Below are positions 20,586 to 30,931 of a DNA stretch of 64,000 nt, one piece after another. Below the pieces are notes generated by a model that worked only from the letters and a program-made list of their open reading frames with translations, ran no database searches and was not told the origin of the DNA. Positions within the stretch are counted from its first letter, which is position 1. Each line of letters starts with the position of its first letter. A program made the position numbers and the translations under genes. This stretch comes from Rhynchopus sp. YZ270_cl-10 (lineage: Eukaryota; Euglenozoa; Diplonemea; Diplonemida; Diplonemidae). The stretch covers positions 186,001 through 250,000 of the forward strand of contig OZ037834.1 in NCBI GenBank assembly GCA_964035575.1, read 5' to 3'.

Positions 20586-21715
20586 GTGATTTTGTGGGCA
20601 TTTTGCGCTGGTTTTTCCAGATTAAATTACGATTTTTACCGTAAAAAAGTACAAACAAGAGATTTTTCCCGTGTTTTTTTGAAAACGCCGCCAGGATTTT
20701 GACTTTTGAAAAAGTTCTGTTGATGGTCCCAAAAAAATTTTCGCGCTTCGCATTTACGCTCCTTCTCGTGGCCTCCAGTGGAGAGAAGAATGTTTACCAG
20801 CCCGGTCAGAGTTCCACCGAATCAGCGATATTTGCTCTTTCGCTTTTCTCACCAGGCTGTTATACAGGAGACATCTACAGTGTACTCTTCGGTGGCCGGT
20901 GCAGGTGGCCGTCCCAAGCTGTAGTGGGTGTCAGCCTTCTAATCAGTAACAGGGGTCATGGTACCCAAAAGTTCCTGGCGAAGCCACGGTACGCAACATT
21001 TCTAAAAAATGTTGCCAGAAGGTGGCACTGCGTTGGTGATTTTGGTCAGGAAAAATGCCCGCAGCGAGAAATCGATTCCATAAATTATTGTCATAAATTT
21101 TACTTCACATATTTGCTAAAACGAAAGTTTCTGGCAAAGCCACGGTATGCAACATTTCCAAAATTGCGCTTAGAATTACAAGCTGTCATGGGAAGGGTGG
21201 GATGCATGCTTGCGCCGCAGGCGCACGGTACGCTACTTTTTTCCCGCAGGCAGGGCGCGAACGCATAAAAAAAGTTTGTTTGCCCTAAGCGTTTCTTAAA
21301 GAGGAAGGTTGAACCTATGCAGAAATTTCCAGCCGCAGGCGGGGGGTTTTTTTCTCTTTTCCTTTTCCTTTTCCTTTTCCTTTTCCTTTTCCTTTTCCTT
21401 TTCCTGCCTTTTTTTTGGGTTCTGCGAAGAGATTGCGACCCACAGTGGTGCCACAAAAACTTTAGTGGGCCCACCCACCCAAAAACCCACCAGTGAAAAA
21501 CGGGGGGAAAAAAAACGGGAAAAAAAAAAGTGAACATCCCAAAACCGTAACACGCACACCGCTCACGTTTTCCGCTCCCAGCGGTAGGCATGAATTTCCA
21601 CTTTTTTTTTTTTTTTTTGTTGGCCTGCCCTACCAGTGCCCTATCCATTACTTTTTTTTCTTCTTCAAAATTCAGCGACTACACTGTCCTGAAGTTTGTT
21701 TCTATATTTTAATTT
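20585..21715. other. Non-coding spacer with hexamer repeat
   Basis: Contains a (CCTTTT)n run (about 21357-21405) and two copies of AAGCCACGGTA-GCAACATTTC (about 20984 and 21139). It also has a GCCGCAGGCGCACGGTA word shared with about 7196-7212. A 189-codon open frame at 20699-21268 lacks coding character. Confidence 0.45.
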
Positions 21716-22170
21716 GGCTTTTCAGCAGGCTTACGATTATCCTGGCCAAACTTTTTAGGGACACGAGAGGGGTTTTGTATTTCAAGTCAACTTTCCACGG
21801 TGTACTACGGGTCACTGTACCAAAGTACACTGTCAGAGAGGCTTGTAGTTCAAGAGACCTTTTCTTTTGCTCCAATGCGATTAAGATGGTGGTCAAAGAT
21901 ACGCACATGAACATTCATCAGCAGTACTGCACCATTGTACCCTTCCTCTCTCTTCCCAAGCTCTGTTTTTACATCCATATTTGAAAATATTTCAGAGGGG
22001 GAAAAAAAATTGTAGTGGAGTTCATCCTCGGGTGTCTACACTAACAACTGCGAAAAAAAGCAAATCCCTTCTTCAATCAGTCTATACTAATACAACCAAG
22101 TTTTCAGAAAAAGAAAAAATGGATCATCACACGCACACGATTCATCTTATACCACTCCCCATATCACCCA
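21716..22170 (+). promoter_or_regulatory. Repeated 5' module, copy 2
   Basis: The GCTTTTCAGCAGGCTTACGA to CACAC-GATTCATCT block, here with extra DNA inserted (about 22000-22110, including the TAGTGGAGTTCATCC dispersed motif). It lies upstream of the first LamG-type gene. Confidence 0.55.
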
Positions 22171-22446
22171 TTTTTTCTTTTCCCTCAAGATCATTCCTTT
22201 CCCCCCGCCCCCTTGTCTTTGCTTCCCTCCACCTGCTCCTCTCCCTCCTCCCTAGTTCATACTCAAGGGCATCTTCCCTGTCGTGCACCGCTCAGTGGTG
22301 TCCTTCCGTCAATATCCCAACTTTTCTTTTCCCCACCCTACCCCTTTTGCTTTAACTTTGCTTGCACACGCCGCCCCCCTCGTCCCCTATCAAAAAAAGG
22401 AAAAGAAGACTATCGCATCAGATAGCTGATTTTTAAAAAAAAAATG

Positions 22447-22500
22447 TATATAGTGGAGCACACTCTAGAGTGGCTACACTAATACAACATAGTTTTCAAA
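22447..22500. repeat. Dispersed about 50-bp motif
   Basis: TAGTGGAGCACACTCTAGAG followed by TGGCTACACTAATACAAC and a TTTTCAAAA end. Relatives at about 22008-22115, 50967-51020, 51171-51250 and 51281-51335. Function unknown. Confidence 0.55.
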
Positions 22501-22730
22501 AAAAAAAAATGAGGTGCCTTTTTTTTGGTCCCGAAACACGATTTTTCAGATTTTTTTTCCAAACGTTAGCGCGAAGCCTGAGTGAGTGTCGATAATATTG
22601 CATGAGTGATGTGTGTGTTTTCGTTCAATACAGAATGCAGTTGGAACATGTAATAGAAAGTGATTGTACTCGTCGCTTGCACCGAAGCCTCCCAAACATC
22701 ACTAATAGGGGTACGTGGATATCAGGCATA

Positions 22731-23038
22731 CCCAATGTTAGGCAGCGGGGGGGTTTCGGTACATTGTTCTCACAGCACTGCTCTCCTAAGTCTCTTTCAA
22801 TTGCTGAAGATTCTGTCCTCTTGCCAGCATGTGCCCCATGTGTGTTGATGGACACCCATTCTCCGTTGGTGCTGAGGTCGGAGGTTGCCCATGTGTGGGA
22901 CAACATGTGCTGTGGTGTGGCCAAATGTTGTAATCTGCGTTCAGTGTTCCTGAGGATCTTTTCTTTGAAGTGACCAAGCATGAGAGGCTTGCCACCATCT
23001 TACTTTCTTTGCATCCACCACCACACACACACAGATAT
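22731..23038 (+). promoter_or_regulatory. Conserved leader of LamG-type gene 1
   Basis: About 300 bp (CCCAATGTTAGGCAGCGGGG through TGTGTGTTGATGGACACCC to the start codon) nearly identical before all three LamG-type genes. It ends in a pyrimidine/CA-rich tract and an acceptor-like CACACAG 8 nt before the ATG, compatible with 5' UTR processing by cis- or trans-splicing. Inference from position and conservation. Confidence 0.6.
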
Positions 23039-25618
23039 ATGCCAACCATGTGCCGTCTTGTGACACTGCTCACGCTAGCTTCTGCTGTGAGTCGTTCCGT
23101 TGCCTACGAAGAACCTGACTGCCCCCTCCAGAATGTTGTGCACTTTGCTGAAAGCAGCGACTTCGACCCGAACCTTCCCCTCACATTCGGTGGTGGCATT
23201 GTGATTGAGATGACGCTGACCACACCAAGTACTTATTCATACGGGGCACGTGTGTTCAGCTTTTCCAACTACGGTGAGGATGTTGTGAGTATGAGCACAG
23301 GGCGGAGTGGGTACTTATTGTTTGGTACCAGTCGGGGGTCTGGGAGGTGGTTGAGACTGAAAGCATCCAATTCTTACTTCGGCAAGACATTCACAGTTCG
23401 TGCTGTGATCCTCCCAGGAATCACTGCAGACAGCACAAAGGGGAAGTGTTTCTTGTACATCAACGGCACTCTCAGCAGTTCCGGAGACTGTCCCCTCCCA
23501 ACCTTTCTGGAACGTCGTGCAAACTTCATTGGTTACGGCCTTAGCCACAACCCAACTTTTAATGGCACAGTTGCAAAATTCACACTGAAGGCGTGCAAGG
23601 TGACTGCAAGTGTGCCCACACCACTGCCATCCCCACAGTGTGTTCTCCAGAACGTTGTGCACTTTGCTGAAAGCAGCGACTTCGACCCGAACCTTCCCCT
23701 CACATTCGGTGGTGGCATTGTGATTGAGATGACGCTGACCACACCAAGTACTTATTTATACGGGGCACGGCTGTTCAGCTTTTCCAACTACGGACGGGAT
23801 GTTGTGCGGATGAACGTAATGTTTGGTGGGGCGATCTTTTTTGGTACCAGTCGGGGTTTTGGGAAAGTGTCGGGTGGCAGGTCACGTCCCGGTTTCAACG
23901 GCAAGACGTTCACAGTTCGTGCTGTGATCCTCCCAGGAAGCACTTCAGACAGCACAACGGGACAGTGTCTCTTGTACGTGAACGGCATTCTCAGCGCCTA
24001 CGGAGTTTGTCCGGTCCCAACCTTTGTGGAACGTCGCGCAAACTTCATTGGTTACGACCTGAGCCACAACCCAACTTTTCAAGGCACAGTTACAAGCTTT
24101 GCACTGAAGGCGTGCAAGGTGACTCCAAGTGTGCCCACACCACTGCCATCCCCGCAGTGTGTTCTCCAGAACGTTGTGCACTTTGCTAATAGCAGCGACT
24201 TCGACCCGAACCTTCCCCTCACATTCGGTGGTGGCATTGTGATTGAGATGACGCTGACCACACCAAATAGACCCTCGGGAAGAAGAACACAGGCAGCTGT
24301 GTTCGGCTCTTCCAACAAAGGACAGGATGTTGTACGGCTGGGCGTAGAGCCTCTTGGGCATTTAGCGTTTGCTGTCAATCGGGGGTCTGAGAACTGGTGG
24401 ATACTGGAGACATCCAGTGCTTACAACGGCAAGACGTTCACAGTTCGTGTTGTGATCCTCCCAGGAAGCACTTCAGACAGCACAACGGGACAGTGTCTCT
24501 TGTACGTGAATGGCACTCTCAACGCCTACGGAGTTTGTCCCCTCCCAACCTTTGTGGAGCGTCGCAGAAACTACGTTGGTCACGACAAGTCTTTCATACA
24601 CGTACCTTTTGAAGGCACAGTTTCAAACTTCACACTGAAGACGTGCAACGCGACTGCAAGTGTGCCCGCACCACTGCCATCCCCACAGTGTGTTCTCCAG
24701 AACGATGTGCACTTTGCTGAAAGCAGGGACTTCGACCCGAACCTTCCCCTCACATTCGGTGGTGGCATTGTGCTTGAGATGACGCTGACCACACCAGGTA
24801 CCTCTTCATACGAGGCAGATGTGTTCAGTTCTTCCACCAATGGACAGGATGTTGTGCGGATGAGCGTACAGTTTGGGAAGATCTATTTTGGTGTCAGTCG
24901 GGGTTCTGGAGATATGACGGGTATCACATCGCGTGATAGATACAAGGGCAAGGCGTTCCGAGTTCATGCTGTGATCTTCCCAGGAAGCACTGCAGACAGC
25001 ACAACAGGGAAGTGTCTCTTGTACATCAACACTGTGCTTCAGGCTGTCTATTCAAGCTGTCAAATTCCAAGGTGGGTGGAGAGGACGACAAACACCATTG
25101 TCAACGACACTTCTAAGGGCATTGTTGCAGACTTCAGCATGCGTTCTTGCAACGAGTCTCTGTACACATTTGCACCGGCAACGGCTGTGCCGGACACAGC
25201 GCTGCCGGACACCTTAGCACCCGACACTTCTGCACCGCCGCCGAGGACAGCACACCCCGTCCCTCCTGGCGACAGTGCCGCACCGATGGTGCCGACAGAC
25301 AGCCCGAAGGGTGTTGCGACAGCACCCACAGGAGTGCCCACAGCACTGAACAACGCAACTGCCTTTGATGAAACAGATGCCCCAACGACTGCCGCACCAG
25401 AGAAGGACGACAGCGGGACACCGGGGTGGGTGTGGGTGATGGTTGGCCTGGGCGCCGTGGTTGTGCTGGTGGTGGGCGGTGTGTTGGTGTGGTTCTTCCG
25501 TCATGGGAACGCCATGTCTCGGTGCACGTTCGACGAATTCATCCAAGCGCAGGAGGATCTCGGAGTTTCGGAGCTGCTGAACTCTGGTGTGGAAGACCCC
25601 TCTACTGTCCACCTGTAA
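23039..25618 (+). CDS. Type I membrane protein with four LamG/jellyroll-like repeats (gene 1)
   Basis: 859 residues. The start MPTMCRLV is chosen because it is preserved in all three paralogues and opens a signal peptide (about 1-22); an in-frame ATG at 22970 lies in the leader and is not usable in the 33087 copy. Four repeats of about 175 residues begin near residues 28, 200, 373 and 550. Each has a first Cys, F-x-DFDPNLPLTFGGG, a variable loop, VFSFSNYGQDVV, GKTFTVR-VILPGS, CLLY(V/I)NG, a second Cys, FVERRANFIGY, F-GTV-FTLK and a third Cys. This order matches concanavalin A/LamG-type jellyrolls, which usually bind sugars or proteins. PTPLPSPQ linkers join repeats. A Thr/Pro stalk, a TM helix (about 797-820) and a 39-residue tail ending STVHL follow. 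Likely an adhesion or recognition surface protein; ligand unknown. Confidence 0.88.
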   Translation: MPTMCRLVTLLTLASAVSRSVAYEEPDCPLQNVVHFAESSDFDPNLPLTFGGGIVIEMTLTTPSTYSYGARVFSFSNYGEDVVSMSTGRSGYLLFGTSRGSGRWLRLKASNSYFGKTFTVRAVILPGITADSTKGKCFLYINGTLSSSGDCPLPTFLERRANFIGYGLSHNPTFNGTVAKFTLKACKVTASVPTPLPSPQCVLQNVVHFAESSDFDPNLPLTFGGGIVIEMTLTTPSTYLYGARLFSFSNYGRDVVRMNVMFGGAIFFGTSRGFGKVSGGRSRPGFNGKTFTVRAVILPGSTSDSTTGQCLLYVNGILSAYGVCPVPTFVERRANFIGYDLSHNPTFQGTVTSFALKACKVTPSVPTPLPSPQCVLQNVVHFANSSDFDPNLPLTFGGGIVIEMTLTTPNRPSGRRTQAAVFGSSNKGQDVVRLGVEPLGHLAFAVNRGSENWWILETSSAYNGKTFTVRVVILPGSTSDSTTGQCLLYVNGTLNAYGVCPLPTFVERRRNYVGHDKSFIHVPFEGTVSNFTLKTCNATASVPAPLPSPQCVLQNDVHFAESRDFDPNLPLTFGGGIVLEMTLTTPGTSSYEADVFSSSTNGQDVVRMSVQFGKIYFGVSRGSGDMTGITSRDRYKGKAFRVHAVIFPGSTADSTTGKCLLYINTVLQAVYSSCQIPRWVERTTNTIVNDTSKGIVADFSMRSCNESLYTFAPATAVPDTALPDTLAPDTSAPPPRTAHPVPPGDSAAPMVPTDSPKGVATAPTGVPTALNNATAFDETDAPTTAAPEKDDSGTPGWVWVMVGLGAVVVLVVGGVLVWFFRHGNAMSRCTFDEFIQAQEDLGVSELLNSGVEDPSTVHL

Positions 25619-26720
25619 GCTCACAACTCTTCAACGGAAGGTGGGCCGCCGGCTGACGAGCGGTTGTGTACCGCCCCCGTTCACACTACGGTACGGGTAA
25701 GTCTACTTTGGTTTCTTTTTTTACATCTTCTGTTGGCCGCAGGGTATTTGTGCTTTCATCCGGGGCTGGCATCGTGCAGTGCGTCAGTCTGGGAGGTGCC
25801 TGCATCAAAAACTTCACTTCTTTTTTTTTGTTTTGGCCGTGCACGCTTTACGGACCAAGAGGACATTTATGTCCATTCAATTACTTAACATGGATTTTAC
25901 TCGGACTTTTTCAGTGTTTTTCAATGGAAATATTTGATGTGATATCTTTCCAAAGAAGCAAGATTCAATTTATTTTGACACTCTCATACACTGCCACAAA
26001 ATCGAGGTATTTTCAATTTTTCGACTTTTTCGGCTGATTTTTCAAAAATCGCAAAACAAAAAAATGGCTATTTTTTTACCGACAAGAAAAGTCGTTTTCT
26101 TGTGTGAGTCACTCATCAGAAAACGACTATTCTGAGGTGAAAACATGGTTTTGTCAAAATTTTTCCAACTTTGAGGCGCTTTTTGCACAGAACCTCATGT
26201 GCTGCCACACAATGTCCACCAAAAGGTGCCCTGTGTACCTGATTATCGATGCTTCACGCAATGGTATGTGGACGCCGTTTTTGTTTCGCCAGATACAAGA
26301 TAGTATGTCTTATGTTTCTTGTACCGTGTTTCAAAAAATATGGACCAGAATAATTATGGACCTTTTGCCGTGGCAGCGTGCCAACTAAACAAAAGACGAC
26401 GAGGTGTTCATTATTTTTTAATGGACCAATTTTTCTGGTCACTACTTTTTCAAAACACGGTACTTATTCCTCTTAACCCCCTCCCCTGCTCTTTGCTTTA
26501 GAAATCCTGTGGTACATGTACATGTATGTGTATGAACAGGGTCGATAAAGGTTTGTTTTCTTGAATTATTCAAAAAAGAAGTAGAAAAAAGTATTGCGTA
26601 CTGACCTTCATTCATCAAGAGTGGGTGAAAGTGATTTCAGATACAATACATACTGATTTCAAACACCCCCCATTCACCTCTCGCAAGGGAGGTATCCAAC
26701 CAAATTTGTTGTTGTTTCCG
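25619..26720 (+). repeat. Shared 3' module of LamG-type gene 1
   Basis: Same downstream block as after the other surface genes: stop-junction sequence, possible 46-nt intron (25697-25742), CATCCGGGGCTGGCATCG, the ACCGACAAGAAAAGTCG segment, a CCGT-type hairpin and ACATGTACATGTATGTG with AATACATACTGATTTCAAAC. Holds no gene of its own. Confidence 0.7.
26324..26460. mobile_element. CCGT-type hairpin MITE
   Basis: 137 bp, ends CCGTGTTTCAAAAA and TTTTTCAAAACACGG, flanked by TA on both sides. Confidence 0.7.
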
Positions 26721-26999
26721 TTCTTTGCTTTTGTTTTTTTTTTTCCTTTTTTTTTTCGTTGTTTTGTAAATGAAGGAAATAGAAACGACGGAAGGTGCGT
26801 GCCCGCCAGAATTTAAGGTGACTAAGCACGAGAGGCTTAGGATCATCTTATAAACTTTTCTTTGTTTTGCTTTGCTTTTTTTGCTTTTCGTTGTTTTGTA
26901 AATGAAGGAAATAGAAACGACGGAAGGTGCGTGCCCGCCAGTTTGTGTTTCCTCACCCACTGCTTCTCTCTATATATCCTGACGTTAGTCTCTATTTTA
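26721..26999. other. Spacer with doubled GTGCGTGCCCGCC segment
   Basis: GTTGTTTTGTAAATGAAGG plus AATAGAAACGACGGAAGGTG occurs twice (about 26758 and 26890). Related copies lie at 13366, 36857 and 37898. No gene. Confidence 0.5.
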
Positions 27000-27075
27000 C
27001 CGTAAGCGTACAAATAGTGGACCGTAAGTAATATGGACCGCACATTTTTACGGTCCACTATTGTTACGCCTACGG
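27000..27075. mobile_element. Short CCGT-type hairpin MITE
   Basis: 76 bp, arms CCGTAAGCGTAC and GTTACGCCTACGG around ATAGTGGACCGTA and its complement, flanked by TA. The related locus near 38195-38215 lacks the hairpin and retains a single TA. Confidence 0.75.
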
Positions 27076-27082
27076 TATTTTA

Positions 27083-27440
27083 GTTTGGCTTTTCAGCAGG
27101 CTCACGATTATCCTAACCAACTTTTTAGGGACACGAGAGGGATTTTGTATTTCAAGTCAAATTTCCACGGTGTACCAAAGTACACTGTCAGAGAGGCTTG
27201 TAGTTCAAGAGACCTTTTCTTTTGCTCCAATGCGATAAAGATGGTGGTCAAAGATACGCACATGAACATTCATCAGCAGTACTGCACCATTGTACCCTTC
27301 CTCTCTCTTCCCAAGCTCTGTTTTTACATCCATATTTCAAAAGATTTCAGAGGAAAAAAAAAAAAAAAAAAGAAGAAAAAATGGATCATCACACCACACA
27401 ATTCATCTAATACCACTCCCCCATGTATCACCCATTTTGT
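27083..27440 (+). promoter_or_regulatory. Repeated 5' module, copy 3
   Basis: Near-identical to copies at 11300, 32396 and 38213; sits directly before the leader of LamG-type gene 2. Confidence 0.55.
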
Positions 27441-27468
27441 CTTTTCCTCATCCCTTTTTCTTGCCTAC

Positions 27469-27775
27469 CCAATGTTAGGCAGCGGGGGGGTTTGGGTACA
27501 TTGTTCTCACAGCACTGCTCTCCTAAGTCTCTTTCAATTGCTGAAGATTCTGTCCTCTTGCCTGCATGTGCCCCATGTGTGTTGATGGACACCCATTCTC
27601 CGTTGGTGCTGAGGTCGGAGGTTGCCCATGTGTGGGACAACATGTGCTGTGGTGTGGCCAAATGTTGTAATCTGCGTTCAGTGTTCCTGAGGATCTTTTC
27701 TTTGAAGTGACCAAGCATGAGAGGCTTGCCACCATCTTACTTTCTTTGCATCCACCACCCCACACACACAGATAT
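27469..27775 (+). promoter_or_regulatory. Conserved leader of LamG-type gene 2
   Basis: Near-identical to 22731-23038, ending CACACACAGATATATGCCAACC in the same register before the start codon region. Confidence 0.6.
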
Positions 27776-30700
27776 ATGCCAACCATGTGCCGTCTTGTGA
27801 CACTGCTCACGCTAGCTTCTGCTGTGAGTCGTTCCGTTGCCTACGAAGAACCTGACTGCCCCCTCCAGAACGTTGTGCACTTTGCTGAAAGCAGCGACTT
27901 CGACCCGAACCTTCCCCTCACATTCGGTGGTGGCATTGTGCTTGAGATGACGCTGACCACACCAAGTACTTATTCATACGGGGCACGTGTGTTCAGCTTT
28001 TCCAACTACGGACAGGATGTTGTGAGTATGAGCACAGGGCGGAGTGGGTCCTTAGTGTTTAGTGTCAGTAAGGGGAATGGGACCTGGTCGGCACTGAAGG
28101 CTGCCAATGCTTACAACGGCAAGACATTCGCAGTTCGTGTTGTGATCCTCCCAGGAAGCACTTCAGGCAGCACAAAGGGGAAGTGTTTCTTGTACATCAA
28201 CGGCGATCTCAGCAGTTCCGGAGACTGTACCCTCCCCATTTTTGTGGAGCGTCGTGCAAACTTCATTGGTTACGACCTGGATGACAGCAACCCAACTTTT
28301 GAAGGCACAGTTTCAAAATTCACACTGAAGGCGTGCAAGGTGACTGCAAGTGTGCCCACACCACTGCCATCCCCACAGTGTGTTCTCCAGACCGTTGTGC
28401 ACTTTGCTGAAAGCAGCGACTTCGACCCGAACCTTCCCCTCACATTTGGTGGTGGCATTGTGATTGAGATGACGCTGACCACACCAAGTACTTATTCATA
28501 CGGGGCACGGCTGTTCAGCTTTTCCAACTACGGAGAGGATGTTGTGCGGATGAACGTAATGGCTGGTGGGGCGATCTTTTTTGGTACCAGTCGGGGTTTT
28601 GGGAGAGTGTCGGGTGGCAGGTCACGTCCCGGTTTCAACGGCAAGACGTTCACAGTTCGTGCTGTGATCCTCCCAGGAAGCACTTCAGACAGCACAACGG
28701 GACAGTGTCTCTTGTACGTGAACGGCATTCTCATCGCCTACGGAGTTTGTCCCATCCCAATTTTTGTGGAACGTCGTGAAAACTTCATTGGTTACGACCT
28801 GGATGACAGCAACCCAACTTTTCAAGGCACAGTTGCAAGCTTCACACTGAAGGCGTGCAAGGTGACTCCAAGTGTGCCCACACCACTGCCATCCCCACAG
28901 TGTGTTCTCCAGAACGTTGTGGACTTTGCTAATAGCAGCGACTTCGACCCGAACCTTCCCCTCACATTTGGTGGTGGCATTGTGATTGAGGTGACGCTGA
29001 CCGCACCAACCAGAAGAAGAAGAATGAAGGTAGCTGTGTTCAGCTTTTCTAACTACGGACAGGATGTTGTGCGGATGAGCGCAGAGCCTAGTGGGCATTT
29101 ATTGTTTGGTGTCAGTCGGGGGTCTGGGAGCTGGTCGAGACTGAAGACATCCAGAGCTCAGAACGGCAAGATGTTCACAGTTCGTGTTGTGATCCTCCCG
29201 GGTAGCACTGCAGACAGCACAACGGGGCAGTGTCTCTTGTACGTGAACGGCATTCTCAACGCCTACGGAGACTGTCCCGCCCCAACCTTTGTTGAACGTC
29301 GTGCTAACTTCATTGGTTACGACGAGTCTTTGGCATACGCAAATTTTGACGGCACAGTTTCAAACTTCACACTGAAGGCATGCAACGTGACTCCAAGTGT
29401 GCCCACACCACTGCCATCCCCACAGTGTGTTCTCCAGAACGTTGTGCACTTTGCTGAAAGGAGCGACTTTGACCCGAACCTTCCCCTCACATTTGGTGGT
29501 GGCATTGTGCTTGAGATGAACCTGACCATACCATGGTTTTCTTCATACGGGGAAACTGTGTTCAGCTTTTCCAACTACGGACAGGATGTTGTGACTATGT
29601 ATACAAGGTCGGATGGGCAGGTACACTTTGCTGTCAGTCGGGGGTCTGGGACACTGTGGGGTATTGGGTCATCCACTACTTACCGCGGCGAGACGTTCAC
29701 AGTTCGTGTTGTGATCCTCCCAGGAAGCAGTGCACACAGCACAAAGGGGAAGTGTTTCTTGTACCTGAAAGGCATTCTCAGCTCCTTCGGAGACTGTCCC
29801 ATTCCAACCTTTGTGGAGCGCCGCGCAAACTTCATTGGTTACGACCTGGAGCCCAGACACCGAAGTTTTAAAGGCACAGTTGCAAACTTCACACTGAAGG
29901 CGTGCAAGGTGACTCCAAGTGTGCCCACACCACTGCCATCCCCACGGTGCGTTCTCCAGAACGATGTGCACTTTGCTAATAGCAGCGACTTCGACCCGAA
30001 CCTTCCCCTCACATTCGGTGGTGGCATTGTGATTGAGATGAACCTGACCACAACGAATAGCCCCACAAGAAGAAAGAAGAAGTCAACTGTGTTCAGCTCT
30101 TCTAACAATGGACAGGATGTTGTGCGGATGAGCGTAGAGTTAGGGAAGATCTATTTTGGTGTCAGTCGGGGTTCTGGAGATGTGAAGGGTATCACAGCGC
30201 GTAATGGATACCCCGGCTATACGTACCCAGTTCATGCTGTTATCCTCCCACGAAGCACTGGAGACAGCACAACGGGACATTGTCTCTTGTACATCAACAA
30301 TATGCTTCAGGCCTATTCAATCTGTCAAATTCCAAGGTGGGTGGAGAGGACTACAAATATTGTTGGTAACGACACTTCTCAGAGCACTATTGCACACTTC
30401 AGCATGCGTTCTTGCAACGAGTCTCTGTACACATCTGCACCGGCAACGGCTGTGCCGGACACAGCGCTGCCGGACACCTTAGCACCCGACACTGCTGCAC
30501 CGCCGCCGAGGACAGCACACCCCGTCCCTCCTGGCGACAGTGCCGCACCGATGGTGCCGACAGCAGGCCCGAAGGGTGTTGTGACAGCACCCACAGACGT
30601 GTCCACAGTCTTACACACAGTAGTCCCGACACCACTTCGTACCTCCGCACCCACAGCACTGAACAACGCAACTGCCTTTGATGAAACAGATGCGCCAACG

Positions 30701-30931
30701 ACTGCCGCACCAGAGAAGGACGACAGCGGGACACCGGGGTGGGTGTGGGTGACGGTTGGCCTGGGCGCCGTGGTTGTGCTGGTGGTGGGCGGTGTGTTGG
30801 TGTGGTTCTTCCGTCATGGGAACGCCATGTCTCGGTGCACGTTCGACGAATTCATCCAAGCGCAGGAGGATCTCGGAGTTTCGGAGCTGCTGAACTCTGG
30901 TGTGGAAGACCCCTCTACTGTCCACCTGTAA
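27776..30931 (+). CDS. Type I membrane protein with five LamG/jellyroll-like repeats (gene 2)
   Basis: 1051 residues, the longest of the three. Signal peptide about 1-22; jellyroll-like repeats begin near residues 28, 200, 375, 549 and 723; the stalk is about 880-985, TM about 988-1012, with the same 39-residue tail. Compared with genes 1 and 3 it has one extra internal repeat, so copy number varies by unequal exchange of about 520-bp DNA units. Between repeats the scaffold words (DFDPNLPLTFGGG, GQDVV, FVERRANFIGY) hardly change, while the loop after TLTTP varies strongly (for example STYSYGAR, TRRRRMKVA, WFSSYGET, NSPTRRKKKS). The stalk is longer than in gene 1 and contains a TVVPTPLRTSAPT segment shared with gene 3. 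Predicted cell-surface recognition or adhesion protein. Confidence 0.88.
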   Translation: MPTMCRLVTLLTLASAVSRSVAYEEPDCPLQNVVHFAESSDFDPNLPLTFGGGIVLEMTLTTPSTYSYGARVFSFSNYGQDVVSMSTGRSGSLVFSVSKGNGTWSALKAANAYNGKTFAVRVVILPGSTSGSTKGKCFLYINGDLSSSGDCTLPIFVERRANFIGYDLDDSNPTFEGTVSKFTLKACKVTASVPTPLPSPQCVLQTVVHFAESSDFDPNLPLTFGGGIVIEMTLTTPSTYSYGARLFSFSNYGEDVVRMNVMAGGAIFFGTSRGFGRVSGGRSRPGFNGKTFTVRAVILPGSTSDSTTGQCLLYVNGILIAYGVCPIPIFVERRENFIGYDLDDSNPTFQGTVASFTLKACKVTPSVPTPLPSPQCVLQNVVDFANSSDFDPNLPLTFGGGIVIEVTLTAPTRRRRMKVAVFSFSNYGQDVVRMSAEPSGHLLFGVSRGSGSWSRLKTSRAQNGKMFTVRVVILPGSTADSTTGQCLLYVNGILNAYGDCPAPTFVERRANFIGYDESLAYANFDGTVSNFTLKACNVTPSVPTPLPSPQCVLQNVVHFAERSDFDPNLPLTFGGGIVLEMNLTIPWFSSYGETVFSFSNYGQDVVTMYTRSDGQVHFAVSRGSGTLWGIGSSTTYRGETFTVRVVILPGSSAHSTKGKCFLYLKGILSSFGDCPIPTFVERRANFIGYDLEPRHRSFKGTVANFTLKACKVTPSVPTPLPSPRCVLQNDVHFANSSDFDPNLPLTFGGGIVIEMNLTTTNSPTRRKKKSTVFSSSNNGQDVVRMSVELGKIYFGVSRGSGDVKGITARNGYPGYTYPVHAVILPRSTGDSTTGHCLLYINNMLQAYSICQIPRWVERTTNIVGNDTSQSTIAHFSMRSCNESLYTSAPATAVPDTALPDTLAPDTAAPPPRTAHPVPPGDSAAPMVPTAGPKGVVTAPTDVSTVLHTVVPTPLRTSAPTALNNATAFDETDAPTTAAPEKDDSGTPGWVWVTVGLGAVVVLVVGGVLVWFFRHGNAMSRCTFDEFIQAQEDLGVSELLNSGVEDPSTVHL

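Larger units (their letters stand above)
25443..27330. repeat. Segment apparently identical to 30756-32643
   Basis: From the TM-coding end of gene 1 to the next 5' module, DNA recurs at a constant offset of 5313 bp, and I see no difference by eye over about 1.9 kb. Indicates a very recent tandem duplication or gene conversion between the gene 1-2 and gene 2-3 spacers. Confidence 0.8.

Noticed and set aside
20699-21268. 189-codon open frame
   Set aside because: Composition is AT-rich spacer-like. Its only internal similarity (KFLAKPRYATF twice) is explained by a DNA repeat, and no domain or signal is recognisable.
22970-23038. Upstream in-frame ATG as the start of LamG-type genes 1 and 2
   Set aside because: It lies in the conserved leader and is not in frame in gene 3 because of a CA-length difference; the signal peptide starts at the later ATG.
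25610-25745. Splice donor at the stop codon (CCTGTAAGC) giving an alternative tail
   Set aside because: Joining it to the downstream acceptor gives a reading frame that is not maintained between family members.
25666-26037. 123-codon frame after LamG-type gene 1 as a coding continuation or extra gene
   Set aside because: The corresponding frame is broken in the modules after gene 10098 and elsewhere, so conservation is at DNA level only.
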